Source: Microcyclospora pomicola (lineage: Eukaryota > Ascomycota > Dothideomycetes > Capnodiales). Taken from it: DNA of 64,000 bases. The stretch spans positions 1,116,001 to 1,180,000 of the forward strand of contig NHNY01000004.1 of assembly GCA_002786065.1 (NCBI GenBank), in the 5' to 3' direction. The notes below the pieces were generated by a model, which did no database searches, was not told where the DNA came from, and saw only the letters and a list, made by a program, of their open reading frames with translations. This document shows positions 12,476 to 22,872 of the stretch, one piece after another (within the stretch, counting starts at the first letter, position 1; every line of letters starts with the position of its first letter). Made by a program: the position numbers and the translations under genes.

Positions 12476-13177
12476 ATGGTACGGAAACATGGCAGTCTCG
12501 TGCACGACGAGGAGATCAACGAGGCATCTTGGGTCGCTGCCCGCGGAGCGTTAGTCGGAGCTGTCAAGGTAAGGCCATTGAGATTCACTCATTGTTGTCA
12601 TGAGACGCATCAAGATCCAACATTCACTTGATTTTCCCCTTGTATGCTCGAGATATCCGACACGATCCCGTCCATACATTTCTTGCATTCACTCCGCTGA
12701 CTTTTTGCAACAAAAACAGTGGGGCATCTTCTCAGCCGTGGCAGCCGGCTGCGGATATGCCTTTTCGCCACTATACCGGGGCTTGACGTTCCAATTCAAG
12801 GTGTGAGTCAGAACAGCATTCCCTCGACCAAACTCCCAGGCCTCCATACTCGAGCGTCGACGTACTATGAGTCACTCGATGTACCTTGAATCGCTGGTTT
12901 CATTCACCAAGCTAACCAATTCCCCCTTCCCCTCCCCTCCAGTTTCCTCCAAATGTCCGGCATGACGCTTGGCTCGATGATCGAAGCGGACCAGCGACTG
13001 CGGCAGCACGAGGTGCACATGCGCAGCGCCAAGAAGCTGGCGCGCGACGCGGAGGTCTGGCGCCAGTATCAGCGCGACTTCGACCAGGAGGCGTCGTACA
13101 TTGCGCAGCAGCGGGTGTTGAAGCGGACGAGGGCGGCGGAGGAGGGAGAGACGGTGGCGGCGGAGGGGAAGGAGTGA
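12476..13177 (+). CDS. Small conserved fungal membrane-associated protein
   Basis: Three exons (12476-12568, 12720-12802, 12943-13177) encode 136 residues. An N-terminal charged segment (MVRKHGSLVHDEEINEA) leads into an alanine/glycine-rich hydrophobic stretch (WGIFSAVAAGCGYAF), then SPLYRGLTFQFKVFLQMSGM, and a highly charged helical tail ending in EEGETVAAEGKE. The motif YRGLTFQFKVFLQMSG forms only after the second splice (donor GTGAGT, acceptor CCAG), which supports the model. I recall similar short proteins across filamentous fungi, sometimes carrying an unrelated metabolic-enzyme label, but no demonstrated function. A small mitochondrial inner-membrane protein is one possibility, by inference only. 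It converges with the acireductone dioxygenase gene. Confidence 0.75.
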
Positions 13178-13549
13178 GTGAATTGACTCGGTTTGGTGCA
13201 GATTATGGCCTTTGGATGGGGTGTATCCTGATATGTACATGTATTTCATTCGAAGCACAACAAGGTCTTGCTTCGATGCTCTTGTACGTTTACACGCAGC
13301 TGAAGATATCTCGAAAGAGACAAGGTCATATTCTTCGAATATACAGCTCTAACCCCTTTTCATGTCTTCGACATATTTTCATCGCCCAATCAATCCTCTC
13401 CGCACATATATCATTAGGGGCATAATTTTCGCTCGACATCAACGCTCATGTCCAGAAGAAATGCCGCCAACCGACTACTCATGTTGAAAGTCTCGTCTTG
13501 GCATCCGCCCCAACTCAGACATTCATCCTCGTGCATGAACATATATCCT
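13178..13549. other. Convergent intergenic region
   Basis: This lies between the stop codons of two convergent genes and presumably contains both 3' ends. No further coding potential was recognised. Confidence 0.5.
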
Positions 13550-14174
13550 TCAAGTCATCCGCTGCTCGTCCGGCACAGCATCGAGCCCACCGTCCAGCGC
13601 CTTCAAGTAATCTTTCCGAAACGGGTTGACATCTGTTTCGTCTCCTCGCTTCAGCGGCGTCCACTTGGGGTCTTCCTTGAACAGCCGTAGTGCTTTGGTG
13701 TACTGGAACGCACAGTCAGCAATCCCTTTCCCTAACAAACCCATCCCTCACACCTCCACCTCAAGAACCTACATTCTGCTCATCCGTCGTAAACCGATGA
13801 TAAATCCCCGCCGGCATGATCATCAAATCGCCGCGCTCGAGGCGAATGCGCACCCACTCGTCGTCCTTCTGCCGGACATCGAAGAACCCGCCGCCGGCGA
13901 GGATATACCGTATCTCCTCGTCCTCGTGCAGATGCTCGTGGAAGAAGTTCTTGACCTTCTCCTCGTAGCCCGGCAGGGTGGCGGGGGAGATTTCGATCTC
14001 GTCGCGGTTCTTGTACGCGCGCTCGGCCGCGATGGCGTCGACGCGCGCGAGGTCGTCGGGCAGCTCGTAGTGCAGGATGCCGAGAGTGGAGAGCTGGGCG
14101 GGCGAGACGGGGCGGCCGCTGTCGTGCGCGAGGCGTTGGTCGCCGGGGAGGTTATCAAAGTAGTAGGCTTTCAT
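13550..14174 (-). CDS. ADI1: Acireductone dioxygenase (methionine salvage)
   Basis: This cupin enzyme oxidises acireductone to the 2-keto acid precursor of methionine and formate in the methionine salvage pathway, in cytosol and nucleus. Two exons (13773-14174 and 13550-13702) give 184 residues, close to the usual 180. The metal-binding signature is visible as [16 protein letters not shown] followed by [15 protein letters not shown], supplying the three histidines and one glutamate of the cupin site. The intron falls just after TTDEQN, and splicing restores [18 protein letters not shown], typical of the family. The ATG at 14174 begins MKAYYFDN, the expected N-terminus; the upstream in-frame stretch has no family similarity. 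An E-box lies about 220 bp upstream. Confidence 0.95.
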
Positions 14175-14829
14175 GGTGGAGTGGATTGGGGGGGAGTGTG
14201 TCGGAGTGGACTTCGAGTGCAAGGTAACTACAGTAAGGATGTTTATGTGGTTATATGTTTTCGAGAATGGACCCTTTGAGCTCTCGCGCCATCGCCCGCC
14301 AAACAGAAACACCCCTCGCACCCGACGTCATGCCTTTTCCCCTCCAAAATCTCTCGGCCGCTGACATAATGGAAGCTCACTTGTGAGCGAGCTTCACACG
14401 TGAGGGACGGATTGGATGTCGATGAGTGATACAGATATGCACAGCTGTTTGAATACATGTATGTAAGACACAAGTAAAGGGGCCAACTCTAGATATACAG
14501 CGCCCTTCACCACCATATGCAGAAAGTGAGAATCATACTACAGTGCTGCCATCAAATGGTGTTCGCTTCAACGCGCAAACCAGCGCTCCGTGATACCGCT
14601 CCCGCTCAAACTCAAGTATTCATCGAAGCAGATATCCTCTTCCGTCTTTTCTTGCAATCTGCCCAATGTAAAACGCCGACCGCTATGCTTTAAAACTTCC
14701 CAGTGCTCGTCGCTCAAAGATGATCTCGATGTTGTAAAGTGATGATGGAAAGAGTAGAGTAACGAGGATATTGCCTTCCAAGGCCTAGATGTAGAGCACA
14801 ATTCCAGCAGCCTCAATGCCATGTCCGCC
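14175..14829. other. Intergenic: ADI1 promoter and THO2 3' end
   Basis: This 655-bp stretch holds the promoter of the acireductone dioxygenase gene and the 3' end of THO2, both on the minus strand. It contains a short inverted repeat (CTCAC-TT-GTGAG near 14378-14389) and an E-box. The minus-strand frame at 14568-14822 shows no family features. Confidence 0.5.
14397..14402. promoter_or_regulatory. CACGTG E-box upstream of acireductone dioxygenase
   Basis: The hexamer CACGTG sits in TTCACACGTGAGG, 223 bp upstream of the ADI1 start codon. Cbf1/bHLH proteins bind this hexamer in sulfur-amino-acid gene promoters of yeast. The match is direct, but CACGTG occurs elsewhere in the window by chance, so regulation is only a hypothesis. 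Confidence 0.3.
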
Positions 14830-17800
14830 TCACTTCCCTCCCCGCCGCCTCTTCGTCCCGTCCATTAGTCCACCGATATCGTCGTGGCCACGCTTACGAT
14901 GCCCGTCTTCACGTGGTGGAAGTTCTCCTCTCCCATTGCCACCGCCACCACTTTCTCGTCGGTCTTCGCCGCGTCCCATTCCCCGGAAGTCGTCGCTGCG
15001 TCCACTGTCTCTGCCGCCGCGCGGTCGGCCGTCACCGGCGTTATGGCGACCACCTCTACCCTCATGCCAGCCTGGTGCAGGTCCAGGCCCAGGTCCAGGT
15101 GCCGAGTTTGAAAAGTACCCGGAAGTCTCCATTGCACGGCGAGGCGGTCCTTCGTCCACCCCACGCGGCCTCTCGAAACCAGCGCCGCTACGTCGATCGC
15201 GTGGTGGGCCATCGTGGTAGCCACGCTCGTCTCTACCGTGGCGCTCGTCGATCCGTGGAGGCCCACCAGCATGCCTATCTCTGTTCTCCTCGTGAGTGGG
15301 TGTAGGAGGGAAGCGCTTGGGTGGCATGTTTTCTGGTCGTCGCTCCCGGCTGGGGTTGCGGCTGCCGCGTTGATGCTCCATATTCTCTCCTTCGTGCGGG
15401 CGAGCTCGGCTGGCATCGCGACTGTTAGTTTGCTCAATGTCACGTTGAAAGTAGTCTTTATGTTGACTTGCTCTTGATGGCGGTCTGCTATGTGACTCCT
15501 CATGGGGCCTGCTGTTCGGTGGATCCATAGGTGAAGCCATGGCTGGTGCACCTGGAGTAGACGGTGCTGCAGTAGAGACACTGCCCTGCCTGCTGGACGC
15601 TCCTCTAAAGCTGACATTGCCATTCGGTCCGACGGTCTGTTGCAGCGTCGCGTTGATGCTTGCGCGCTGTCTCGTACTCCTGGAGCGTTCGGAAGCTGGC
15701 CCAGCTGGCGGACCGTTAGTCAGCGGAGATGGTCCAGTTGGCGCTCCATGCGGAGCTCGAGCTGCCCGAGGCCCAGACGGTGGCGCTGTCGTTGGCGATG
15801 CTGCTGAGCGAGATCCATTGGCAGGCGGGAGGTTTGTTTGGATGGCAGCCAGACGATCAGGATGCACTGAAACGCTCTCTGTCACTGGAGTGGAGGGTTG
15901 CGAGATTGGTGCAGCACGCTCGAACTGATTACCTCCACGACGTTGCTCGTTCCGGAATGGAGTAGGAGACTCTATTTGACGGTTATTTGGTATAGAAGAA
16001 GTAGACACTTCAGCAGGTCTGGTGGTGTTGAAAGTCGCCTGATTGTTCGCGAACCGTCCGCCTCTGCCGCCAGATCCGGGAACATTGGGTCCTCGTGGCG
16101 CAGATGGCATTTCCTGCGGACCGTTCAAGCGACCGTAAGAGGATTCCTGCTGAGACGGCATCGCCACATCGCGATTACCCATCCGTCGAGGACCTGTCGG
16201 CGCTGGTTCGTTGTGTGGCTCAATGCGAGCATGAGAGGCTCGAGGTGGCTCTGGAGCATGTATCCGTCCATTCGGTGTGTTGTATGGTCGGGGAGGACCT
16301 GCCTGGGCTCGTGCGTCGCGCTCATCCTGCTCTTTCATAAGTCGGAGACGTTCAGGGTTCTCGGAAAAGCCGAGTCCTGTCGACGAGTTGGCTGAGTCTG
16401 TGCCAGCAACTGGTGCCGACGGTTGGGATCGTGCTGACGAAGGATCTGCACTGTGACCATTGGCACGATCTTGAAGTCGCGAAGAAACTGGAATACCGTT
16501 TACCGCGCTACGATCATCGCCAGGTTGTGAGCGCGAATAAGGGGTCGGCGCCGGACCATCATGACCCTTGACAGCCCGCGCCTCATCTCTGCCAAACCGT
16601 GGCGGAGGCCGATCATCTCTCGCTGGTGCCATACGAGACGGGCTGTGAGGCCGTGCAGTATGCCTGCCTGGAGATTGATCCCGGGACATAGGGCGAAAAT
16701 CATTGCTCAGTCTCCCGTGAGTGTCTTCCGGATGGTGTGAAAAGTTGGACCTCTGGTTCGGCGCGTTTGGGTGAGGATTCCGGTTAGCTGATACGCGAGA
16801 CTCGAGACGTGGCGGCAGTCCGTGCGGAGAACGTGAGGATGCTGAGCTCGATACGGTACGATCAAAGTCCTTCCGGTGCTGTCCGTCGGTCGCCGGAGTG
16901 TACACTGGAGGCCATTGGGTTGGGCCACTCTCAAATTGAGCTTTGGTCTCTTTGGCTCTGGGAGTATTCCGCTCGGACTCATCCGCGGCCCGTTTCTGCT
17001 CTGGCACGCTCGCCGGCTCAGTCTTGACCTCCGGAGCATCCTTCATCTCTGTGTCTGTTGTGCCTTTTTGCTTTGAATCCGACACCTCGCCATCTTCCGG
17101 GCCAGCCGCCGAATCTTTCCCTTCAGTCGGCTTGCTGGAAGGAGTGGTAGGTTTGAACTCGGGTGCCGCAGCGTTCAACTTTGGCGTGGCATTCCCAGGC
17201 TGCGGTGTGCTCGATGACATGCGGCCCGATCTGCTTTCCTTTGTATTGTCGGTAATCCGGAACGACTGGGGCAAGACCCAGAACTTTTCACGCCTTGCGA
17301 GATGGGCAGCGAGAGAATTAGCCATAACCTTCAGATCTTGCCGTTCCTCCTTCTCGCCGATCTCCTTGACCTTGGCCAGCATGTTCTTGCCCATAAAATT
17401 GATGACGGGCCAAGTCTGGTGGATGGCTCGCAGGACGATGATCGCATTGCGGCGACGAGTGTATTCATCAGATTCGAAGCAGCCTTGCAGAGCAGTATTC
17501 AAGGCAGTGTGCCAGTTGGTCAGAAGCCGGCGGAACGTCTCGTACTCCAAGTAGACATCCACATCTCCTTCGGCATACGGCTGCAAGAAGCCCGGAAGCT
17601 TGGTCGGAGCACCGACAGCGTATTTCTCGTAGCTGGCCTTATCAGCGTGCCACGAAGCCAATAGCTTGAGCACTTCGTTCAGGAAAAGCGCGAGGTGCTT
17701 CGCTTCCAGCTCGGTGCACTGCGAGATCAACGCCGCCATCTCGTGCTTGCGGAACAGCTGGCTGAGGATGTTCATGATGCTGAAACCCGTCGTGCCGCGC

Positions 17801-20800
17801 TCGTGCATAGCTTTGAGCATGAGGAAGCTGTAGCGTGAGTCCAGCGGCGAAAGCATGGCTCGCGGCAGGAAACACTCCTGCAGCAACCCGATGTGTCTGG
17901 TATCCAATTCGTCTCTGCCAACAGGCCACGAAAACCAGCTGTCGCTCTCACCACTCTTCAATCTCCGATCGACTTTCGCATAAACACTGACGAGAGGTGC
18001 TATGTCCGATCTCAAACCTTCGATGGTGCTTTGTAGTACTTCCATCTTGCGCTCCTTCTCGTGCATGCCAGCTTTTGCTCGGTGGCCCACCTTTTCCTTC
18101 TTGAGCTTATCCTGAAACTTGTTCATCTCATCAAGATGATCCTTTCCAAGGTTGACGATATCCGCCGAAGAATGGCTCCAGAAGGTGACGAAGAAAGGGA
18201 TACTGACGCGAGAGCTGAGATCGCCCGTCACGCCGATCAGGGGTTCATATAAAGCTTCCAGCGCAGTGTTCCAAGGCGTTGGTGCATTCAACGGCTGAGG
18301 CGGCGAGTCATCCTCACTGCGCACCACGAGCTTGGCTTCTGTGTCGTCAAGAGACAAGTCCTCCTTGACTTGAGCCTCGGTCACCGCTTCTGCATTCGTG
18401 ACTTCTGCTTTAACCTCAACATCAACCATCTCAGTATCGCCGTTGGTTATTTTCTTCTCGCTACTCGTCCGGTGCTTGCGAGCTTTTTCGGCCTGTGCCT
18501 TGTCGTACTGGACTTTATCCGCTTCATGCATGCGATGCGCAATGGCCGTCTTGCAAATGGTGAAAGCCATCGCGGGCTCGAGGCCGAAATCACCAATCAA
18601 GGCCACGACGTCTGGCACAGCCTCTTCGAATTCCGTCGGCGTGTGGGTCGCATTGATGACCTCCAAGTACTGAGCGAGGACCTTGTGAATTTCATCCATG
18701 TTGTTGCCAAGGACTTTCAGTGGCATGGTCGTGGATGCTTCCTGGTACGGATACGCTTGCCTCGCTTGGGCGATGCTAACGAGTATTTGACCCGTCAATT
18801 TCGACGAGGTGAGGGCTGTAGCGAGACGTTTCGCCGAGCTCTTCTTCGCGTGTCTGCTGTCACCAAGCCTCTTCAGGATCATGCTCTGCATGAATTCGCC
18901 GCCGGCCATGAGGTGAGTGTCTTCCTCATTGAAGTCCACGTCAAGCCCAATGCCCGCCATTTCGATCAAGATCTGCTTCAGCAGCTCAAGATCGGTCGTG
19001 TCACCTGCGCGAAATTCTGATGCGAGGTATTGCAGCACCGGCGTAGGGTCCATGTGTGTAAAGCGACCGAAAGATAATGCGGTGAAGCGTGACAAGGCAG
19101 ACAGCCACGGGCTGGTGAGCATACCATCAGCTTGCTGACGCTCGCGCCCGGCGCCACCTAGCGAACTGATGATGCACCATGTCAATACATCCCAGCCCAG
19201 TGCCGACAGATTCTTCGTAGTCTCGACGATGTGCGGGACCATGTTGCTGTATGTCTCCAGAGTTCTGATGATGTACATCGTGACGACGCCAGGTGATGAG
19301 AACGACAGCTTTGCAAGATTCAACGCTTGCTTCTTCGCGCTCTCGCCGCTGATACGTTGGACGACGTTCTTGACTTCGTGCCGATTGAGCCGGAAGGCCG
19401 CATCAACGTCCGACATGCGGGATGTCTTGCCCTTGAACCATTCGCTGTAGACGTTGTAGCGTGTAGTCTTCGGGAAGAGCATCAAGATGCCGAAGACCAG
19501 CTGTGATGCCTCGGGATTCTGCTTGCTTAAGCTGAGAGCTGGGATGAGTACGCGTTTCATCACATCCAGCCATTTCGTCCGATTCGCTTCAGTGGAGTCC
19601 TCGAGCAGATTGGTATATGCAACTCGCAGCAGAGTACAAACAAGCTCCGAATCCTGCCCGACCTTTGGTCCGAGCAGCCCTAGGAAGGTATTACAGAGGC
19701 TGATGACATCGTTCACGGTCTGGCAGACAGGTATTGTGTCAGCCCAGCCAGAGAAATAGTAGCGGTACTCCAGGCCTTCCTTGAGGTCGATCTGATCAAT
19801 GTTCAGCCAACGTGTCGTTTTTTTAGGAAGTCGTTGGGAGAAACGCAGCGTGCCATTAGGCTTGGTAGGAACATCTATGAGTTGGTCCTTGGGGTCGCTC
19901 AGAGCTTCTCGTGCCCGCAAGGGTGAGTAATCTTCCGTGATCTTGCTCAGCATATGTCGAGCCAGGCGATGGATGTACGATGGCATGGACGCATCAACTT
20001 CGAGCAGCCATGGGAAACGACCAAGCATGTAAAGCGCTTCTGGGATCGCTCCCACGAGTAGCAGGTGTTTCAGAAGTGCCAGCTTCTGGTTGTCTGGAGG
20101 CGGGAGCTTCTCATCTGCTACATCACTTCCATCCTTCTTGGTGTCTTGCTTGTCGTCTTTGGCATTGTGCTGAGGCGTGACTCCTCCACTGGCAGCACCA
20201 CTCCGATCTTTTTCAGCCGCTCGCAGATGGCGCCCCGAAGGTGGACCCTCCTCTGGCAGAGCACCGGCCATGGCGAGCGCATTGCCAGCTGCACCAGGCC
20301 GCTCTTTGGCTTCCTTTTCTGCTTTCTCCTTCTCAAGTCGTGTCTTCTCGGTAGGCATCTGCTCGTCTGGTGGGTAAAGGTGACCATATATGTCTCGCAA
20401 CGAAATAAAGCCAATCTTGATGAGCATAGCAACCAGTGCCATCAGATTTTCTGGCATAGTATCACTCGCATCGCGTACCGCTGAAGCATAATAGCTGAGC
20501 TTGAACCCAAGAAGCTGCGCAGCATCCGGATTGCCTGGTGGTGGGAGCATTTTGGTATCGCGCATGAACTTTCTCGTCTCCTCCAGACGCTTGCGCTTCT
20601 CTTGGTTGTACTCTTCTCCCTTGCCGTCCAGTTGTGGAAGGATGTCCGTGCCGAGGAGATCAGCGACTTCCTCGTAATTGGTGATCCTGCGCGCGCCAAG
20701 CTCGAAGAAAGCGTTCATACCACTCTCCTCGACCCGGGTCCAGAACCGCACATCTCGGGCGAGCTTCAGCGATGCGAACTCGGCAAGATTCTCCTCGGTC

Positions 20801-21912
20801 GGCGCTGTCTTTCCCGACCCAGGCAGCGCCCACGCAGGATATGAAGTAAACCCATCGTCCTCCCATCGGACATTGTCAAAGACCGCGCTGTCGGGCCACC
20901 AAGAGCTGCAGCGATAGAACCGCATGAAGAAACTATACGCCTTCACCACCAGATTTGCACTGATGTCGAGTGTGACATCAAGCACTCTCCCGACGTCGAG
21001 ATCGAATGCGCCCACCAACGCCATGATGCGCTGGAATGCATTTTCTGCCACGTTGGCAATCCCGCTCCGTCCTGGATTGCTAGCCTCTTGTGCAGTGTTG
21101 AAGTATTCCGTGAGCAGCTTCGCGTATCCTTCGGTATCTTCGCGGAGCAGGTTGAAGTTGGCTTGTTTGTACAAGATGTTGGTGGCTTTGCGTGTCTTGA
21201 TCCGAGTGAATGTGCTTCGTACCAGGTCCAGAGACTGCAACAGCGGGACATCAAGCTCCTGTCGGATGGTCTGCGGATCGATCTCTGTAGCGATGACCAA
21301 TGTGAGTAACGCAGGCCGCTTCGTGTCCGCATCGTCCAGTAATGAGATGGTGTTCAAGAAGAGTATCGCAGTATCCAGCTCGCCAGACTCTTGACGCTCG
21401 GCGATGATGGTCTTGACCGTGGATCCTGCCTCCGTCGAGTCCAGCTTATCGTCCAAGCCTGCTCTCACCAGCTCCTGAAATATGCTACCGACCACCACAT
21501 CATCGGCAGCTCTTGCTTCAGCCAGCACCCCGACCTTCCCACCATCTCCCCACGCTGCCAGCGTCTCCTCCGTCAAATACTCGTAGTCATACGGCATGAC
21601 TGGCCCTCGAGGCTCCACCGATTCCTCCGGCACTGCCACTTGCTGCGGCACCGGCGTGTTCGTCTCCGGCACGGGCGTGTTCATGCTGGGCGTATCCATC
21701 TCGCTCGCTGCCCCCCTCGTCGAAGCTCGCGGCGTCACAGGCACCGAGTTCGCTCCATCCGTCGGTCGACTCTGCCGCTTGGGATTCCTGGCGCCGCCGC
21801 CTCGGGCCATGTTCATCTCCTGCGGGCGGTGCGGCGATGGCCTGCCCGCGCCGTCATCGTGCGAGAAGCCTCGCTCAGGCCGCTTGCGCTTGTTGCTGCT
21901 GCCCGGAGCCAT
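14830..21912 (-). CDS. THO2: THO complex subunit 2 (mRNP biogenesis and export)
   Basis: A single uninterrupted frame of 2,360 residues encodes the large scaffold of the nuclear THO complex, which couples Pol II transcription to mRNP packaging and export. The N-terminal Tho2 region begins near YDYEYLTEETLAAWGDGG. Conserved segments include the central block around SWWPDSAVFDNVRWEDDG, and a THOC2 core with TFWSHSSADIVNLGKDHLDEM followed by FLPRAMLSPLDSRYSFLM. From about residue 1600 the protein becomes a basic Ser/Pro/Arg-rich disordered tail ending in RGGKs, with many RDxR, PPR and RGG-like stretches suited to RNA binding. The ATG at 21912 (MAPGSSNKRKRPERGF) is the first true ATG; the frame is open further upstream only from a GTG. 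Length and layout are normal for filamentous fungi. Confidence 0.93.
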   Translation of the reverse strand: MAPGSSNKRKRPERGFSHDDGAGRPSPHRPQEMNMARGGGARNPKRQSRPTDGANSVPVTPRASTRGAASEMDTPSMNTPVPETNTPVPQQVAVPEESVEPRGPVMPYDYEYLTEETLAAWGDGGKVGVLAEARAADDVVVGSIFQELVRAGLDDKLDSTEAGSTVKTIIAERQESGELDTAILFLNTISLLDDADTKRPALLTLVIATEIDPQTIRQELDVPLLQSLDLVRSTFTRIKTRKATNILYKQANFNLLREDTEGYAKLLTEYFNTAQEASNPGRSGIANVAENAFQRIMALVGAFDLDVGRVLDVTLDISANLVVKAYSFFMRFYRCSSWWPDSAVFDNVRWEDDGFTSYPAWALPGSGKTAPTEENLAEFASLKLARDVRFWTRVEESGMNAFFELGARRITNYEEVADLLGTDILPQLDGKGEEYNQEKRKRLEETRKFMRDTKMLPPPGNPDAAQLLGFKLSYYASAVRDASDTMPENLMALVAMLIKIGFISLRDIYGHLYPPDEQMPTEKTRLEKEKAEKEAKERPGAAGNALAMAGALPEEGPPSGRHLRAAEKDRSGAASGGVTPQHNAKDDKQDTKKDGSDVADEKLPPPDNQKLALLKHLLLVGAIPEALYMLGRFPWLLEVDASMPSYIHRLARHMLSKITEDYSPLRAREALSDPKDQLIDVPTKPNGTLRFSQRLPKKTTRWLNIDQIDLKEGLEYRYYFSGWADTIPVCQTVNDVISLCNTFLGLLGPKVGQDSELVCTLLRVAYTNLLEDSTEANRTKWLDVMKRVLIPALSLSKQNPEASQLVFGILMLFPKTTRYNVYSEWFKGKTSRMSDVDAAFRLNRHEVKNVVQRISGESAKKQALNLAKLSFSSPGVVTMYIIRTLETYSNMVPHIVETTKNLSALGWDVLTWCIISSLGGAGRERQQADGMLTSPWLSALSRFTALSFGRFTHMDPTPVLQYLASEFRAGDTTDLELLKQILIEMAGIGLDVDFNEEDTHLMAGGEFMQSMILKRLGDSRHAKKSSAKRLATALTSSKLTGQILVSIAQARQAYPYQEASTTMPLKVLGNNMDEIHKVLAQYLEVINATHTPTEFEEAVPDVVALIGDFGLEPAMAFTICKTAIAHRMHEADKVQYDKAQAEKARKHRTSSEKKITNGDTEMVDVEVKAEVTNAEAVTEAQVKEDLSLDDTEAKLVVRSEDDSPPQPLNAPTPWNTALEALYEPLIGVTGDLSSRVSIPFFVTFWSHSSADIVNLGKDHLDEMNKFQDKLKKEKVGHRAKAGMHEKERKMEVLQSTIEGLRSDIAPLVSVYAKVDRRLKSGESDSWFSWPVGRDELDTRHIGLLQECFLPRAMLSPLDSRYSFLMLKAMHERGTTGFSIMNILSQLFRKHEMAALISQCTELEAKHLALFLNEVLKLLASWHADKASYEKYAVGAPTKLPGFLQPYAEGDVDVYLEYETFRRLLTNWHTALNTALQGCFESDEYTRRRNAIIVLRAIHQTWPVINFMGKNMLAKVKEIGEKEERQDLKVMANSLAAHLARREKFWVLPQSFRITDNTKESRSGRMSSSTPQPGNATPKLNAAAPEFKPTTPSSKPTEGKDSAAGPEDGEVSDSKQKGTTDTEMKDAPEVKTEPASVPEQKRAADESERNTPRAKETKAQFESGPTQWPPVYTPATDGQHRKDFDRTVSSSASSRSPHGLPPRLESRVSANRNPHPNAPNQRSNFSHHPEDTHGRLSNDFRPMSRDQSPGRHTARPHSPSRMAPARDDRPPPRFGRDEARAVKGHDGPAPTPYSRSQPGDDRSAVNGIPVSSRLQDRANGHSADPSSARSQPSAPVAGTDSANSSTGLGFSENPERLRLMKEQDERDARAQAGPPRPYNTPNGRIHAPEPPRASHARIEPHNEPAPTGPRRMGNRDVAMPSQQESSYGRLNGPQEMPSAPRGPNVPGSGGRGGRFANNQATFNTTRPAEVSTSSIPNNRQIESPTPFRNEQRRGGNQFERAAPISQPSTPVTESVSVHPDRLAAIQTNLPPANGSRSAASPTTAPPSGPRAARAPHGAPTGPSPLTNGPPAGPASERSRSTRQRASINATLQQTVGPNGNVSFRGASSRQGSVSTAAPSTPGAPAMASPMDPPNSRPHEESHSRPPSRASQHKDYFQRDIEQTNSRDASRARPHEGENMEHQRGSRNPSRERRPENMPPKRFPPTPTHEENRDRHAGGPPRIDERHGRDERGYHDGPPRDRRSGAGFERPRGVDEGPPRRAMETSGYFSNSAPGPGPGPAPGWHEGRGGRHNAGDGRPRGGRDSGRSDDFRGMGRGEDRRESGGGGNGRGELPPREDGHRKRGHDDIGGLMDGTKRRRGGK

Positions 21913-22872
21913 TGCTGGCGATGCACGGGAGGCGGGCGAAGCGTGCGGCGACCGAGACACCGGTTGCGGGCATGGAAAAAAGGGGCGTGGAAGTGAAGCC
22001 GTGGACTAAAGTATGCGCGTGAAGTGAAATCTTGCGGGCTTCGAAGTCGTGGTTGTGATGCTCTCGGTGAATCAGCAAGGTTCGAAATAGATGGGTGAGA
22101 TCAAGAAATGGGTGAAGGAGTGTGGTCGAGACTCGATTTGTCCCTCGAGAATGCGAATGGCGATATCGTCACGGCGGGGCGTGAATTGTTTGCTATTATT
22201 GTTCCTCGTCACTCGAGGCCACTTCATGAAGCTTGAACTTCATGCTACACCGGCGAATCATCGGCTTGCGGTCAAGCGGGTCCGTGCACGCGGGCTCAAT
22301 GAGACTCATCTATGTGAATATTGATCTATCTCTTATTGTTGTCCTCTTGTATAAGCACAATGAAAAGTGTATGGATCTTCACTTGCACCATCGTCCTGCA
22401 GTTTGTCCTGCGATTTGTCCCGACATGTTCTCACCTGGAAGAATCCTAGGCATTTGGGAGCCTCTAGCTCTCCAGTCATTCACTTTTTCGGCTTGTATGA
22501 ATACGGTAGTTAGCCGCCTACACTCTGAACAATAATGTGGTTTTGGCGTATGCATGTCCGCCAGCCAGCGATCATGACCATTTGCAAAGATTCGATTTAT
22601 TATACCACGCGAGAGTCTTTGCATGTGCCATCTTGGTGTAAACTCGTGTGCAATGGTCCAAGAAGGTCAATGCCTTACTACTACAATACCAACTCCAAGC
22701 TGGAATTGACATGTAGCACGTCCAACATCAAAACATGTATCAGGTCACAACATCACCATTGCTACAGGATGGGAGGTAGAATGCATTGGTGAAGATTTGT
22801 CATTTCCGAGCTGATTCGCTCTCACGTAAAATGATGTCTATATTTTCAAGCACACACGCACACATCCAAGAT
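21913..22872. other. Intergenic: THO2 promoter and downstream flank
   Basis: This 960-bp stretch holds the 5' region of THO2 and the 3' end of the next minus-strand gene. It is AT-richer than its surroundings. No RNA gene or conserved short frame was recognised. Confidence 0.5.

Noticed and set aside
12868-12874. TGAGTCA GCN4/CPC1-like site
   Set aside because: It lies inside an intron of the small membrane protein gene, with no second site or fitting target, so it is treated as a chance match.
13761-14321. Longer N-terminus for acireductone dioxygenase
   Set aside because: The 49 codons before MKAYYFDN lack similarity to the family, and the short start gives the usual 184-residue enzyme.
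22080-22860. Possible small genes between THO2 and the thioredoxin-fold gene
   Set aside because: Several frames of 60-100 codons exist, but none has a plausible start, introns or recognisable sequence.
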